The position numbers were made by a program, and so were the translations under genes. A stretch of 64,000 nt of DNA from Candidatus Segatella intestinihominis. Lineage in GTDB: Bacteria > Bacteroidota > Bacteroidia > Bacteroidales > Bacteroidaceae. The DNA is taken from contig URLG01000002.1 in NCBI GenBank assembly GCA_900548535.1, forward strand, positions 50,738 to 114,737. The letters run 5' to 3'. This document shows, piece by piece, positions 51,499 to 61,108 of this stretch. The notes beneath the pieces are model-generated. The model was not told the DNA's origin, did no database searches, and saw only the letters and a program-made list of their open reading frames with translations. Within the stretch, counting starts at the first letter, position 1; every line of letters starts with the position of its first letter.

Positions 51499-52767
51499 TT
51501 ATAATTTGTAATTCTTGAAGGCCATAGCCTGATTGTACACTTCGATGTATCGGAGAGCCACCGCATGCTGCGAATAGTTATGAGATACCTTTTGCAGGCA
51601 CGCCTGGCTGAGCAATTCCTTGTCTGCCTCCTCCAACACCCAGTGGATGCCCTGAGCCAAATCATTGGTATCGCGATAGTTAGCCACATATCCGTTCTTC
51701 TGATGGTCTATCATCTCTGGGATGCCGCCCACCTTGAAGCCGACGCTTGGCACTCCACATGCCATTGCCTCCATGATGGTGTTAGGCAGATTATCCTCCA
51801 GGGATGGCAGCACGAAGACATCTACCGAATTGTAGATATCCACGATGCGCTTCTCATCGCTCACATAGCCCAGCGAGTAAGATGGCAGGGTGAGCGTAAC
51901 CTCCTCGGAATGACCGCCCAAGATGGCTATGGCGGTATTGTCCTTCACCGCAGGATATTGAGCCACCAACTTGTCAATAGCCTCCACAAAATACTTCATG
52001 CCCTTGCGCTCATCGGTTACCTTTTGTGACACAAAGAGGATGAGATGCTTATCGGCAGGAAGACCGGCACGCAGACGAGCCTCTGCCTTGTCCATCGGAC
52101 AGAACACATGGGTATCTATCGGATTAGGGATATTGGTGACGCGCTGCCCCACGAAGAGCCCGCTACTCTTGGCTTGCTTCTCCAGCCATCGACTGCAACT
52201 CACAAAGGAGATGTTGCAGTGCTGATAAAGTTCCTTCTTTCTGCGGAACACCTGAGCCGAAAGATCGTTCTTGCCACCCTTGTGAGGCAGCAGCGGACAG
52301 TTGCCGCAACTGGAGCCATAGCGATTGCAGCCACGGGCATAATGACAGATGCCGGTGGCTGGCCAGAGATCATGCATGGTCCACACCACAGGCTTGCCGC
52401 TCTTCAGTATCTTGCGGATACCCTTGAGCGAGAGCATACCCTGATTGATCCAAGAGAGATGGATGACGTCAGCCTCTTGAAACTCCCTCAGCTTGGTGAT
52501 GTCGGAACCAGCGGCAGCCATATCTATCTCCCACAAATGCAGGTTGGAGAAATGGAGATGCCAGAAGGCGCACCAGCGCTCCCAGAGAAAATTCCATTGC
52601 AACTTGAGTGAGCGAGGCAAGCCAACCACGGTGATGTCCTCGGTTTCCTTGTCGCGCACCAGCATCTTAGCCTTAACACCATTATTGTTAAGGGCATCCA
52701 TCAGGCGATTGGCAGCCACAGCCGCTCCACCCGTCTTCTCGCTTGTATTAACTATGAGTACTCTCAT
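51499..52767 (-). CDS. Family 4 glycosyltransferase
   Basis: A 422-residue GT-B enzyme. The ATG at 52767 (MRVLIVNTSEKTGGAAVAAN) is the real start; the longer frame reads upstream through the promoter. The N-terminal domain has the Gly-rich acceptor loop TGGAAVAANRL. The C-terminal domain has VSQKVTDERKGMKYF and the E-x7-E nucleotide-sugar motif in NTIMEAMACGVPSVGF. A Cys-rich stretch (CHYARGCNRYGSSCGNCP) typical of this subgroup is present. Substrates unknown. Confidence 0.88.
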   Translation of the reverse strand: MRVLIVNTSEKTGGAAVAANRLMDALNNNGVKAKMLVRDKETEDITVVGLPRSLKLQWNFLWERWCAFWHLHFSNLHLWEIDMAAAGSDITKLREFQEADVIHLSWINQGMLSLKGIRKILKSGKPVVWTMHDLWPATGICHYARGCNRYGSSCGNCPLLPHKGGKNDLSAQVFRRKKELYQHCNISFVSCSRWLEKQAKSSGLFVGQRVTNIPNPIDTHVFCPMDKAEARLRAGLPADKHLILFVSQKVTDERKGMKYFVEAIDKLVAQYPAVKDNTAIAILGGHSEEVTLTLPSYSLGYVSDEKRIVDIYNSVDVFVLPSLEDNLPNTIMEAMACGVPSVGFKVGGIPEMIDHQKNGYVANYRDTNDLAQGIHWVLEEADKELLSQACLQKVSHNYSQHAVALRYIEVYNQAMAFKNYKL

Positions 52768-52791
52768 GACAAATCTTTCTTTATTTGATTG

Positions 52792-52822
52792 CAAAGTTAA
52801 CGAAAAAATATGTTTATACAAA
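52792..52822 (-). promoter_or_regulatory. Promoter of the GT4-GT2 operon
   Basis: On the minus strand TTTG (52819-52822), 19 bp, TAACTTTG (52792-52799) is a full consensus match, 24 bp before the GT4 start. Confidence 0.75.
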
Positions 52823-52852
52823 ACAAATGCGTAGCTTTTTGCAGATTTAGGA

Positions 52853-53032
52853 CAAAAAAATATGTCACAACTCTCAGCGAGCTGTGACATACACTATGTT
52901 TAACTAAAAAATTTCTTAACCAAAGGTAACCTCACGGCCTCCTTAGTTATCTGTTAAACAATCTACCTTAAAACCTAATAACTAAAAACCTAAATCTATT
53001 ACTACTAACCTAAACAATCTATTAACCTTTTG
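52853..53032 (-). ncRNA. Candidate small RNA between ispF and the GT4 gene
   Basis: The minus strand has its own full-consensus promoter (53039-53070) and, about 170 nt later, a terminator hairpin (TATGTCACA/TGTGACATA, 52861-52891) followed by a run of seven T. No reading frame of note lies between. The RNA would contain AACTAAGGAGGCCGTGAGG near its centre. It could also be an attenuated leader of the GT4 operon, but that operon has a separate promoter after the terminator. The terminator may also serve ispF. Confidence 0.45.
52861..52891 (-). terminator. Terminator hairpin with U-tract
   Basis: TATGTCACA (52861-52869) pairs with TGTGACATA (52883-52891), with inner CTC/GAG. On the minus strand it is followed by seven T. 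Confidence 0.85.
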
Positions 53033-53038
53033 ACAGTG

Positions 53039-53070
53039 CAAAGGTACGACTATTTCTTGATTCCACCAAA
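53039..53070 (-). promoter_or_regulatory. Full-consensus promoter downstream of ispF
   Basis: On the minus strand TTTG (53067-53070), 20 bp, TACCTTTG (53039-53046). It has no coding region before the next terminator. Confidence 0.7.
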
Positions 53071-53105
53071 TGAATCGCAAGAAAAGTGCAAATTCTTTGT
53101 CATTT

Positions 53106-53585
53106 TTAACACTTTTCTATTAATACAGTAGCATAAGCGGAGATTCCCTCCATTCTGCCGGTGAAACCAAGTTTCTCCGTGGTAGTAGCCTTGATGGAGA
53201 TTTGGTCCTCGTCCACTCCCATCACCTGAGCCAAACAAGCCTTCATGGCTGGCACATGGGGATTGAGCTTAGGACGCTCGGCACAGATGGTGGCATCGAT
53301 ATTGCCCAAGGTATAGCCCTTGGTGGCTATCAGCTGCATCGTCTTCTTGAGCAATATCTTGGAGTCCACATTGAGTGTCTCTGCCGCTGTATCGGGAAAG
53401 TGATAACCGATGTCGCGCATATTGGCGGCACCCAGCAGGGCATCGCAGATGGCATGTATCAGCACATCGGCATCGCTATGTCCCAGCAGTCCCAACTCGT
53501 AATCTATCTTGATTCCTCCTAGCCATAAGTCGCGATTCTCCACCAACTTATGGACATCATATCCAAATCCTACTCGAATGTTCAT
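53106..53585 (-). CDS. ispF: 2-C-methyl-D-erythritol 2,4-cyclodiphosphate synthase
   Basis: Fifth MEP pathway enzyme, a trimer that cyclises CDP-ME-2P to MEcPP with release of CMP. VGFGYDVHKL has the zinc ligands Asp and His, LLGHSDADVLIHAICDALLG the second metal region, and IGYHFPD and ERPKLNPH the nucleotide site. GFTGRMEGISAYA closes the fold. The 159-residue length is standard. It is the last gene of the FAH-porU-porV-ispF cluster, 1 bp after porV. Confidence 0.96.
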   Translation of the reverse strand: MNIRVGFGYDVHKLVENRDLWLGGIKIDYELGLLGHSDADVLIHAICDALLGAANMRDIGYHFPDTAAETLNVDSKILLKKTMQLIATKGYTLGNIDATICAERPKLNPHVPAMKACLAQVMGVDEDQISIKATTTEKLGFTGRMEGISAYATVLIEKC

Positions 53586-53586
53586 A

Positions 53587-54780
53587 TTATCTCTTTTTTA
53601 ATAAGTCCTTGATACCATCCATATCGAATGACAGGGTGAAACGGAGCGTCTGATCCAGTGGATTGCTCTTTGCCGTAGCCACCACATAGGCAGCATCGAG
53701 CGAGAACACATTCATCTTGAAGCCAGCTCCCACGGTGAAGTACTTTCTGTTACCCTTGCTCTGACTCTCATGGTGATAGCCGGCTCTGAGGGCAAACTTG
53801 TCATTATATACATACTCAGCACCCAAGCCATAGTTGATTTCCTCCAGCTCCTCCTTGAATCCACCAGGGGCATCGCTGAAGCTCTTGAAGATACCGCTGA
53901 TAGCCGACACGTCATCATACTCTCTGTGTACTCGGTCCTCATACTCCGAGTTGTCCTCGCCCTCCATCTGCTTAGGCACCGTAGGTACCAGATACTTGTT
54001 GGCATCGGCAGCCAGCGTGATGCGATTATACTCATCGATAGGTATCATCAGCGAAGCACCCAAGCGCATATTGGCTGGCAGGAACTCGCCATACTCCTTG
54101 CCGCTAAAGGTAATCTTGCTACCTATGTTGGAGATGTTGAGACCCACACCCAGCTGGCACTCACGCTGCCCGATATTGATGTAGTTCTGATAGTATGCGG
54201 CTATGTCGGCAGCAAAGGCAGAAGCTGGCGAATTGTCCTCGGTATAGTCGAAGCGCATATCCGAATAAATCCAACGGATAGCGGCGGCAAGCGAGAACTT
54301 CTCACTCAGCATCAAGGAGTAAGCTACATCTACAGACATCTCGTAAGGATTGATAGTCATCGCATTGGCATTGACATCAGGGTCGCTCGTAAACACCTCA
54401 CCCATATTGAAGTAACGGAGCGAAGCTGACACGGCGCTATAATCGCCAATGCGATAATAACCAGCCAGATAAGCCAGGTTCATATCATTGACCAATGAGC
54501 GCAACCATGGCGTAAAGTTGAGCGCCACTCCGGCTCGGGAGATATTGAAGGGATACTTGGCAGGATTCCAATACTGCGAGTTGACATCAGGATCGGTGGC
54601 TGCACCCACATCTCCCAAACCGCCACCACGGGCATCCGGAGCGATGGTTTGCGAGATCACAGCATAGTTGACAGGGTTAAACAGGCTCTCCTTGCTATCG
54701 CCCTGACTGTCTTGCGCAGAAGCCTGCCATGACAGTAGCGAGAGGCATCCCGCCATCAGTATCTTCATTGTCTTGTTCAT
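53587..54780 (-). CDS. porV: Type IX secretion outer-membrane protein PorV
   Basis: A 397-residue outer-membrane barrel of the PorV/LptO family, which shuttles type IX cargo from the translocon to the attachment complex. A signal peptide (LMAGCLSLLSWQASA) is followed by the highly typical start FNPVNYAVISQTIAPDARGGGLGDVGAATDPDVNSQ (first 20 residues of that word diagnostic). AKYPFNISRAGVALNFTPWL continues the match, and the C-terminus (LRFTLSFDMDGIKDLLKKR) is basic. The pair with PorU is conserved in many Bacteroidota. Confidence 0.95.
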   Translation of the reverse strand: MNKTMKILMAGCLSLLSWQASAQDSQGDSKESLFNPVNYAVISQTIAPDARGGGLGDVGAATDPDVNSQYWNPAKYPFNISRAGVALNFTPWLRSLVNDMNLAYLAGYYRIGDYSAVSASLRYFNMGEVFTSDPDVNANAMTINPYEMSVDVAYSLMLSEKFSLAAAIRWIYSDMRFDYTEDNSPASAFAADIAAYYQNYINIGQRECQLGVGLNISNIGSKITFSGKEYGEFLPANMRLGASLMIPIDEYNRITLAADANKYLVPTVPKQMEGEDNSEYEDRVHREYDDVSAISGIFKSFSDAPGGFKEELEEINYGLGAEYVYNDKFALRAGYHHESQSKGNRKYFTVGAGFKMNVFSLDAAYVVATAKSNPLDQTLRFTLSFDMDGIKDLLKKR

Positions 54781-54815
54781 ATCTATTATCTTATATATGT
54801 ATTATACCTTATTGA

Positions 54816-57800
54816 TTATCTTAACACGATGAGTTTCTTGGTCTTGGAGGCATAGCTGCTGCCATCTGTCGACACCTTGACTCGATAGAGATACACACCC
54901 GTACCGAGCGGTCTGCCTCCATCTATCGTCAGGTCCCATGGGATGGTATAGGTGCTGGATGCCGATACGCCATTCTCGGCATATCGCCACAGCTGCCTGC
55001 CCAAGGTATCGAAGAGTTCGACGACCACATTCATATCCGTCTCGGTTCTATCGTGCGAGATGATAAACGTGGTGGATGTCTTAGCCGGATTCTCCGTTAC
55101 GCCCACATCAAAGATCGTAGGGCTCAAGCCTTTCACCACATTGAAGTGGAGTTTTACCACCGAACTATTGTTCTGGATGTCCCAGGCACGGAAGGTAAGC
55201 TGATGCTTGCCCGGTTCCAGCTCAGGGATACTATAATAGGTGGAGCCACTGGTATAGGAGCCGAAATCATAGCTGAAGTTATCGTTCAGCACGTAGGTCT
55301 TAGCCACATCTCCATCTATGACGAGCTGCAAGTCGTGACCGATGCCACTGCCTGCCGCATTGATGCCATCCTTATCGGAAAGCTGCGCCACAAAGAATGG
55401 CGTACTGTTCACATTGCCACCATCCTGGAAAGCGGTAGAGTTGAGATAGCAGTAGATGGATGGTCCGATGGAGTCATTCTGCATCTCACTGCTGCCGCCT
55501 ACCTTGAAGCGATCACACGAACCATTCGCCCTCAACGTCTTGTCGGTGCTCACGGCATAGAGATTGACCAATCCCGTGGCATCGGAATAGTTGATGTCCT
55601 TAGGCACGGCGAAAGAGAAGGCAAACTTGCCATTTCTCACACTGTCAGAGCCATTATAGAGCATCTTCTGTCGGTCATAATATGTAAATGGCGCATCAGG
55701 GGCATCCTGTGAGCCTCGCTCATTCAGTTTGCAGGTTATCAACTCCAGGTTGTCGCGCACCGTGGCTGTTACCACCCCCCTGAAGTCAGGCTGTTGCTGG
55801 ATATGTCCGGCGATGCGAGCGATGGAGCCAGCCTTCAGTACAGCCATGGTATCGGTGCGCTCGGTAGAGATGCCATTGATGGAGTCTACCACCACCTGAT
55901 AGGTAGGCTGATTCAGAGCCAGGGCTGGGTCGCCGAGCAGCGAATACTGCAAGTGATTCTCCGAGACGTCGGTCTCTTGGCTGGAGATACCGCCCGTCAT
56001 CACATCGTTCTGAGCCAATCGGTGAGCTTCGCCGATGGTGATAGGCTTGCCGCCCTTCTGGCTGAGTACACGGCGCAGGAAGGCTCGGTTGATAAACTTA
56101 TTCTTCTCGGCAAACACGGTGCGACTGGTGCCATAGAATGCCACGGCTCCCCCCTTCTCATTGAGCAGGGCTGTCTCGCCGATGGTTGGCTCCGTACCGT
56201 CAAACGGCATAATATCACAAGAAGCAGTTACCCACATCGGGAGATTGGTATTGCGAAATGCCTCAAAGTCTGTGAGGCGCAGCACGTTCTCATGAGACAT
56301 CTGATTGGCACTGCCATGACCAGCATAGTCCATGATCAGGGCACCATTAGCCTGCTGTTGCTTCACTATCTTCTCCACCTCGGGATAAGTATTGCCCGTA
56401 GAGGAAGTTTGGCGTGTATAGGCATCCCACATCACCTTCTTTACCAGATAGTTAGGATAATGGCTTGCCACATCGTCTGCCACATCATTGGCATCGGTCA
56501 TGTGCAGGTTATTATTGCCATCATCACCCATAAAAATCAGGGTGTTCTGCCATGCTCCGGCATTGGCATTGGTGGCATAATTGATGGTTTTGTCTACCAG
56601 AATCTTGGCTTCTGCCGCTGTGGTGACGGGGAATCTGCCCACCGCCACATCTTGCAGTTCACGCTCCGGATGGCTGCCTGCCCCCTCACCCAAGATGCCC
56701 ATCCAGCTATCACTCACATAGCAATAGATGGCACTGAAGGAGTTTTCGCTCTCATAGCAGAGCAGGTAATCGTCTGGATTCAGGTTTCTGCAATCCTGAG
56801 TCAGCATCCTGTTGTCCCATACGCAGTCGCCGAAGAGCAGGAGATACTTAGGCATATCTGCCTCCGTAGCCGCCTTGTCGGTCAGCATACGGAGATAGCG
56901 GCGATAGGCGTTGGCATCGGGCGTGCCACTGGAGAACTCATTGTATAGTTCATCGGCAGGCACGATGGTTACTCGCAGTCCATCTCGGGTCTCATGAAAT
57001 TCCTTGAGTCTTTGGGCTTGTTTTAGTAGTTTTTGTGATGCCGGAATGATGATGACCATGTCAGCAGCACCATCGGCATGATGGTCTTGATTGGTGATGC
57101 CATACACATACTGTGCCGCAGGCATTTGGGAGCCCCACTCCTTGAGCGGGATAGGCTGATACCAAGTCATGCTCATATAGTCCAGTCGCACCGGACTGCC
57201 CGAAACAGGCTGAATGGTGATGGTATCTCGCTCCGAGAGATCGCCCACGAAGAATGTGCTCGAGCCATCCAATCCCTTGGCATAGGAAGAATTGACCACA
57301 TTTTTCATCGAGAGTGTGATGGTACCTAGTTCCCTGGCGCCCTTGGATACTTGCACGGCGCAGTCACCACTAGAGCTCAGGGCTACCGTGAGGTTGCCAC
57401 GGCTATCCCCTGTATGATTGGTGATAACTACTTGCTGCTTCTGCCCCACGTTCAATAGCGTAGGATCATAGAGATTCCGTCCGCCATGATACCAGCTGTA
57501 GCCATCCACCTCATAGAGCGAATGATAGTCAGTAGGCATCGGGTAATAGAAGCCAACAAACTGGGTGGAGTCCCACACCTCTGGCTCCTCGTCGGTCTGG
57601 GTGATGAAGTAATATCCGTAGTCGGAATAAGGATTGCGGGTACGATGAGCCGAATTGGTATCGCTCCAACTCACTGGTCCCAAGGCATAGAAGTAATGCT
57701 TGCCATCCACCACGCACTGAGGCACTTCATGCAAGTCATCATAATTGCGCAGGTCGCTACTATAGAGGGCATCGTTTTGCAGATTACCTCCATAGCCATA

Positions 57801-58394
57801 TATCTTCACCTTATTAATGTTGGAGAATCCAGCCTGTCGCACCACCTGCTCAGTGAGCTGATGAATGCCCGTCTCGCTCACCCTAATCTTAGCCCACTTG
57901 CCACTGGCAAGCACGGAATGGGCGGCATAGATGGAGGCATCGGCAGTTCTCGACATCGACATATCCAGTCGAGCCTTGCGCTGACTGCGACTCAGGGCAT
58001 GCGCCTTGACATCGAGCATGAAGCTCACCAATATCTGATAGCGATTGTTGCGGAATACCAAAGGCGAGAAACTCACCCTGAGCATTGCCTGCTTACGGCA
58101 AGTTACCACCTCCTGGCTGATGCTCACCTGTTGGGGCAGGGCTGCCCCCGAGAGGCGATTGTAGTTGGCGATGTCGGCAGGAGTCATATCCACATACTCC
58201 GGATATTTCACTTCCACCGTATAGAGGGAGTCTTGATATGCCCCCTGCAAAGGATAGGAGCACACAAACTGAGGCAACACAGAGTCTACCCTGACCTCAG
58301 GAGAAGTCAGGTTGTAGAATCTTTGTGCCTCCATCGGGATGGCTAGCATCAAGAGCCATACCAAAAGAAAAAAGTGCTTACCAGCCTTTGTCAT
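54816..58394 (-). CDS. porU: Type IX secretion sortase PorU
   Basis: A 1192-residue outer-membrane gingipain-type (C25) cysteine protease that removes C-terminal sorting signals and helps attach cargo to anionic LPS. The start is the ATG at 58394 (the upstream TTG is not needed), with a signal peptide ending in MEAQ. The catalytic pair is His693 in DYAGHGSAN and Cys726 in VTASCDIMPF; the 33-residue spacing equals that of RgpB. The C-terminal 95 residues are a sorting-type beta-sandwich (VELFDTLGRQLWRYAENG, GVYLYRVKV, TKKLIVLR) that PorU keeps. It lies 35 bp upstream of porV. Confidence 0.95.
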   Translation of the reverse strand: MTKAGKHFFLLVWLLMLAIPMEAQRFYNLTSPEVRVDSVLPQFVCSYPLQGAYQDSLYTVEVKYPEYVDMTPADIANYNRLSGAALPQQVSISQEVVTCRKQAMLRVSFSPLVFRNNRYQILVSFMLDVKAHALSRSQRKARLDMSMSRTADASIYAAHSVLASGKWAKIRVSETGIHQLTEQVVRQAGFSNINKVKIYGYGGNLQNDALYSSDLRNYDDLHEVPQCVVDGKHYFYALGPVSWSDTNSAHRTRNPYSDYGYYFITQTDEEPEVWDSTQFVGFYYPMPTDYHSLYEVDGYSWYHGGRNLYDPTLLNVGQKQQVVITNHTGDSRGNLTVALSSSGDCAVQVSKGARELGTITLSMKNVVNSSYAKGLDGSSTFFVGDLSERDTITIQPVSGSPVRLDYMSMTWYQPIPLKEWGSQMPAAQYVYGITNQDHHADGAADMVIIIPASQKLLKQAQRLKEFHETRDGLRVTIVPADELYNEFSSGTPDANAYRRYLRMLTDKAATEADMPKYLLLFGDCVWDNRMLTQDCRNLNPDDYLLCYESENSFSAIYCYVSDSWMGILGEGAGSHPERELQDVAVGRFPVTTAAEAKILVDKTINYATNANAGAWQNTLIFMGDDGNNNLHMTDANDVADDVASHYPNYLVKKVMWDAYTRQTSSTGNTYPEVEKIVKQQQANGALIMDYAGHGSANQMSHENVLRLTDFEAFRNTNLPMWVTASCDIMPFDGTEPTIGETALLNEKGGAVAFYGTSRTVFAEKNKFINRAFLRRVLSQKGGKPITIGEAHRLAQNDVMTGGISSQETDVSENHLQYSLLGDPALALNQPTYQVVVDSINGISTERTDTMAVLKAGSIARIAGHIQQQPDFRGVVTATVRDNLELITCKLNERGSQDAPDAPFTYYDRQKMLYNGSDSVRNGKFAFSFAVPKDINYSDATGLVNLYAVSTDKTLRANGSCDRFKVGGSSEMQNDSIGPSIYCYLNSTAFQDGGNVNSTPFFVAQLSDKDGINAAGSGIGHDLQLVIDGDVAKTYVLNDNFSYDFGSYTSGSTYYSIPELEPGKHQLTFRAWDIQNNSSVVKLHFNVVKGLSPTIFDVGVTENPAKTSTTFIISHDRTETDMNVVVELFDTLGRQLWRYAENGVSASSTYTIPWDLTIDGGRPLGTGVYLYRVKVSTDGSSYASKTKKLIVLR

Positions 58395-58407
58395 TCTAAT
58401 CAATATT

Positions 58408-59025
58408 TTATTTACAGTTAAAGTCGAGCACCTTGCGGTCTTCCAGATAACCCTCCAAGTGGTCGTCTATCTTTACAGGACCGCAGCCTGTAGGGCAACC
58501 TGTATAGAGGAGATCGCCCGTCTTCAGCGTAAAGTACTGGCTGATATAGGAGATAATCTCGTCTACCTTGTAGAGCATGTCGCTGGAGCAGCCCTCCTGC
58601 ACGGTCTCGCCATTGATGTCGAGGTGAAAGTGGATGGCCTGGATGTCTCTGAACTTTTGGATGTCAACCCATTCGCCGATGGCAGCCGAACCATCAAATC
58701 CCTTGGCTAGCTCCCAAGGCTGTCCTTTCTCCCTGAGCTGCTTCTGCATCTCACGAGCCGTGAAGTCGATGCCCACGGTCACTGCGTCGTAGTAGCGATG
58801 GGCAAAACGCTGAGGAATGGTCTTGCCCAGCTTGCTGATGCGTACCACCAACTCGGTTTCATACTCGATGCGTCCCAGATGATCTGGGATGAAGAAAGGC
58901 TTGCCATTGTTGAGCAAGGCAGAGTCTGCCTTGGTAAAGATGACAGGACGCTCTGGTTTAGATAACGTACCATGTAGCGATTTATTGTGTTCGGTATAGT
59001 TCATACCGATTGCAAATATCTTCAT
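58408..59025 (-). CDS. Fumarylacetoacetate hydrolase family protein
   Basis: A 205-residue FAH-fold enzyme; members are hydrolases, isomerases or oxaloacetate decarboxylases. FAIGMNYTEHN, IEYETELVVRISKLGK and GIDFTAREMQ contain the acidic residues that bind the metal, and GDLLYTGCPTGCGPV is the usual C-terminal motif with a Cys-rich variation. It starts the FAH-porU-porV-ispF cluster, 13 bp before porU. Why it is joined to the type IX genes is not known. Confidence 0.88.
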   Translation of the reverse strand: MKIFAIGMNYTEHNKSLHGTLSKPERPVIFTKADSALLNNGKPFFIPDHLGRIEYETELVVRISKLGKTIPQRFAHRYYDAVTVGIDFTAREMQKQLREKGQPWELAKGFDGSAAIGEWVDIQKFRDIQAIHFHLDINGETVQEGCSSDMLYKVDEIISYISQYFTLKTGDLLYTGCPTGCGPVKIDDHLEGYLEDRKVLDFNCK

Positions 59026-59052
59026 AATCCTATTTTCATTAGAAAAAGAAAA

Positions 59053-59093
59053 GGGAGTTAGGATAAAGGCTAAGCCTTGTCTCCATAACTCCC
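59053..59093 (-). terminator. Terminator of the rpsB-tsf transcript
   Basis: GGGAGTTA (59053-59060) pairs with TAACTCCC (59086-59093), and AAGGC pairs with GCCTT inside. The minus strand continues with CTTTTCTTTTTC. Confidence 0.8.
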
Positions 59094-59159
59094 GGATATT
59101 CTAATTTAACTATAAGTCAAATTAACGATTTTTGCTTCTAGAGCCATTCCCTAGGGGAA

Positions 59160-60158
59160 TTACTCAGCAGCAAGAGTGAAGCGCTTGTAAGCAGTGATCT
59201 TGAGATCCTTGCTCTGAGCAGCGAGGTACTGAGCAACAGTCTGCTTGTCACCATCACCGAACTGGAACTCCTGGTCAACGAGGCAGTTCTCCTTGAAGAA
59301 CTTAGCCAAACGACCATTAGCGATGTTCTGGATCATAGTTGGGTTCAAAGAAGCAGCCTTCTCCTCACCTACAGTCTTCTTGATGTTGCGAGCCTCTTCA
59401 GCCTGCTCAGGTGTCAACCAACCCTTCTTAGTGTTGCTCTCGATGTGATCCTCAGAGTCAACGTGAGCTGGGTTGATGCCAGCCTTCTTGAGAGCTGCGT
59501 TAACAGCCTTCTCTACGAGCTCTTCCTTGGTCTTAGCAACTGCTACCTCAAGCTCCTTCTGCTTAGTCTCCTCAGAAACAGAAGACTCATCAAGAGCTAC
59601 AGGGCGCATAGCAGCTACCTGCATTGCTACCTTATGACCAGCATCCTCGTTGTTCTCGTTGAGCTGAACCATAGTACACAATGTGTGCTTGCCCATGTGG
59701 TCATAAACAGAGATGTTCTCACCCTCGAGGAAGTTGTAGCCATCGAGCTCCATCTTCTCACCAGTGATACCAGAGCGATGCTTAACAGCAGTCTCTGCAT
59801 CATCACCAGAAGCAAGAACCAACTTCTTAACGTCGTCAAGGCTCTGAGCCTTAGCAGCGATAGCAGCGTCAAGGATTTCAGCAGTCATATCGATGAATTC
59901 CTTACCAGCAGCAACGAAGTCTGTTTCACACTTAACGGCAACCATTGCAGCGAAGCCATCAACACTCTTAACGAGTACGCAACCGTTAGAAGTCTCACGG
60001 TCAGAACGCTTTGCAGCGATAGCGAGACCACGCTCACGAACGAGCTCGATTGCCTTTTCGATATCACCATCAGCCTCAGTCAATGCCTTCTTGCAGTCTG
60101 CAAGACCAGCACCAGTCATCTTACGAAGCTTCTGGATGTCAGCTATTGTAACAGCCAT
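59160..60158 (-). CDS. tsf: Elongation factor Ts
   Basis: Nucleotide exchange factor for EF-Tu. The start AVTIADIQKLRKMTGAGLAD and the CKKALTEADGDIEKAIELVR word are diagnostic, and CETDFVAAGKEF follows. The 332 residues exceed the E. coli length because of an extra Glu/Lys-rich helix between the dimerisation domains. Placed 37 bp after rpsB, the usual rpsB-tsf pair. Confidence 0.97.
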   Translation of the reverse strand: MAVTIADIQKLRKMTGAGLADCKKALTEADGDIEKAIELVRERGLAIAAKRSDRETSNGCVLVKSVDGFAAMVAVKCETDFVAAGKEFIDMTAEILDAAIAAKAQSLDDVKKLVLASGDDAETAVKHRSGITGEKMELDGYNFLEGENISVYDHMGKHTLCTMVQLNENNEDAGHKVAMQVAAMRPVALDESSVSEETKQKELEVAVAKTKEELVEKAVNAALKKAGINPAHVDSEDHIESNTKKGWLTPEQAEEARNIKKTVGEEKAASLNPTMIQNIANGRLAKFFKENCLVDQEFQFGDGDKQTVAQYLAAQSKDLKITAYKRFTLAAE

Positions 60159-60195
60159 AATCTTAAAATATTTTATTTAAATTGTTAAACCAAAA

Positions 60196-60963
60196 TTACT
60201 CAGCGTCCTTGCGAGCAGCCTTCTTCTTAGGCTGATCCTTCTGCTCAGCAGCAGCCTTGTCGTCAGCCTTCTCAGCCTTACGCTCAGAAAGACCCTCAGC
60301 GATAGCACCGCAAACAGCAGAGAGGATGACCTCTACAGAGTCCTTAGCGTCATCGTTAGCAGGGATGATGTAGTCGATATTCTTAGGATCAGAATTTGTA
60401 TCTACGATACCGAATACAGGGATACCCAGACGGTTAGCCTCCTTAACAGCGATGTGCTCCTTCATTACGTCGATAACGAAGAGTGCGCTAGGAAGACGAG
60501 TCAAGTCAGCGATAGAACCAAGGTTCTTCTCCAACTTAGCACGCTGGCGGCTTACCTGAAGCAACTCGCGCTTAGAGAGGTTAGAGAATGTACCATCGTT
60601 CATCAACTTATCGATGTTTGCCATTTTCTTCACTGCCTTACGGATTGTAGGGAAGTTAGTGAGCATACCACCTGGCCAACGCTCAATAACGTAAGGCATA
60701 TTAACTGAAGCTGCCTTCTCGGCAACTACGTCCTTAGCTTGTTTTTTAGTAGCGACAAACAGGATCTTCTTACCTGACTTGGCGATTTCCTTGAGTGCCT
60801 CAGCAGCCTCATCGATCTTAGCGACTGTCTTGTTGAGGTCGATAATATGAATACCGTTACGCTCCATGAAGATGTAAGGAGCCATTGCTGGATTCCACTT
60901 GCGACGGAGGTGTCCGAAGTGGCAACCTGCCTGAAGTAACTGGTCAAAATTTGTTCTTGACAT
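60196..60963 (-). CDS. rpsB: 30S ribosomal protein S2
   Basis: A 255-residue small-subunit protein. The start NFDQLLQAGCHFGHLRRKWN, MERNGIHIIDLNKT, RWPGGMLTNFPTIRK and GIPVFGIVDTNSDP are all diagnostic. The C-terminal 30 residues are a basic/acidic low-complexity tail (KADDKAAAEQKDQPKKKAA) commonly seen in Bacteroidota S2. The 145 bp upstream contains a likely leader (CGGTGAG/CTCATCG stem on the minus strand, 61017-61050). Confidence 0.97.
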   Translation of the reverse strand: MSRTNFDQLLQAGCHFGHLRRKWNPAMAPYIFMERNGIHIIDLNKTVAKIDEAAEALKEIAKSGKKILFVATKKQAKDVVAEKAASVNMPYVIERWPGGMLTNFPTIRKAVKKMANIDKLMNDGTFSNLSKRELLQVSRQRAKLEKNLGSIADLTRLPSALFVIDVMKEHIAVKEANRLGIPVFGIVDTNSDPKNIDYIIPANDDAKDSVEVILSAVCGAIAEGLSERKAEKADDKAAAEQKDQPKKKAARKDAE

Positions 60964-61108
60964 TTCTTTTCTTGTTTAATTGTTGTTTACTTTCTTTTTA
61001 ATCTTGTTAGATCAGTCGATGAGTAGTCCCCGATTATTGGAATCTCACCGATTTAGATACTAAACTTAGTTCAGCTATATATAACCTATATATATAATAA
61101 TGTATAGA

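Noticed and set aside
55794..58346. Two long plus-strand open frames inside porU
   Set aside because: They are antisense to porU, which has signal peptide, catalytic His/Cys with family spacing and a sorting domain.
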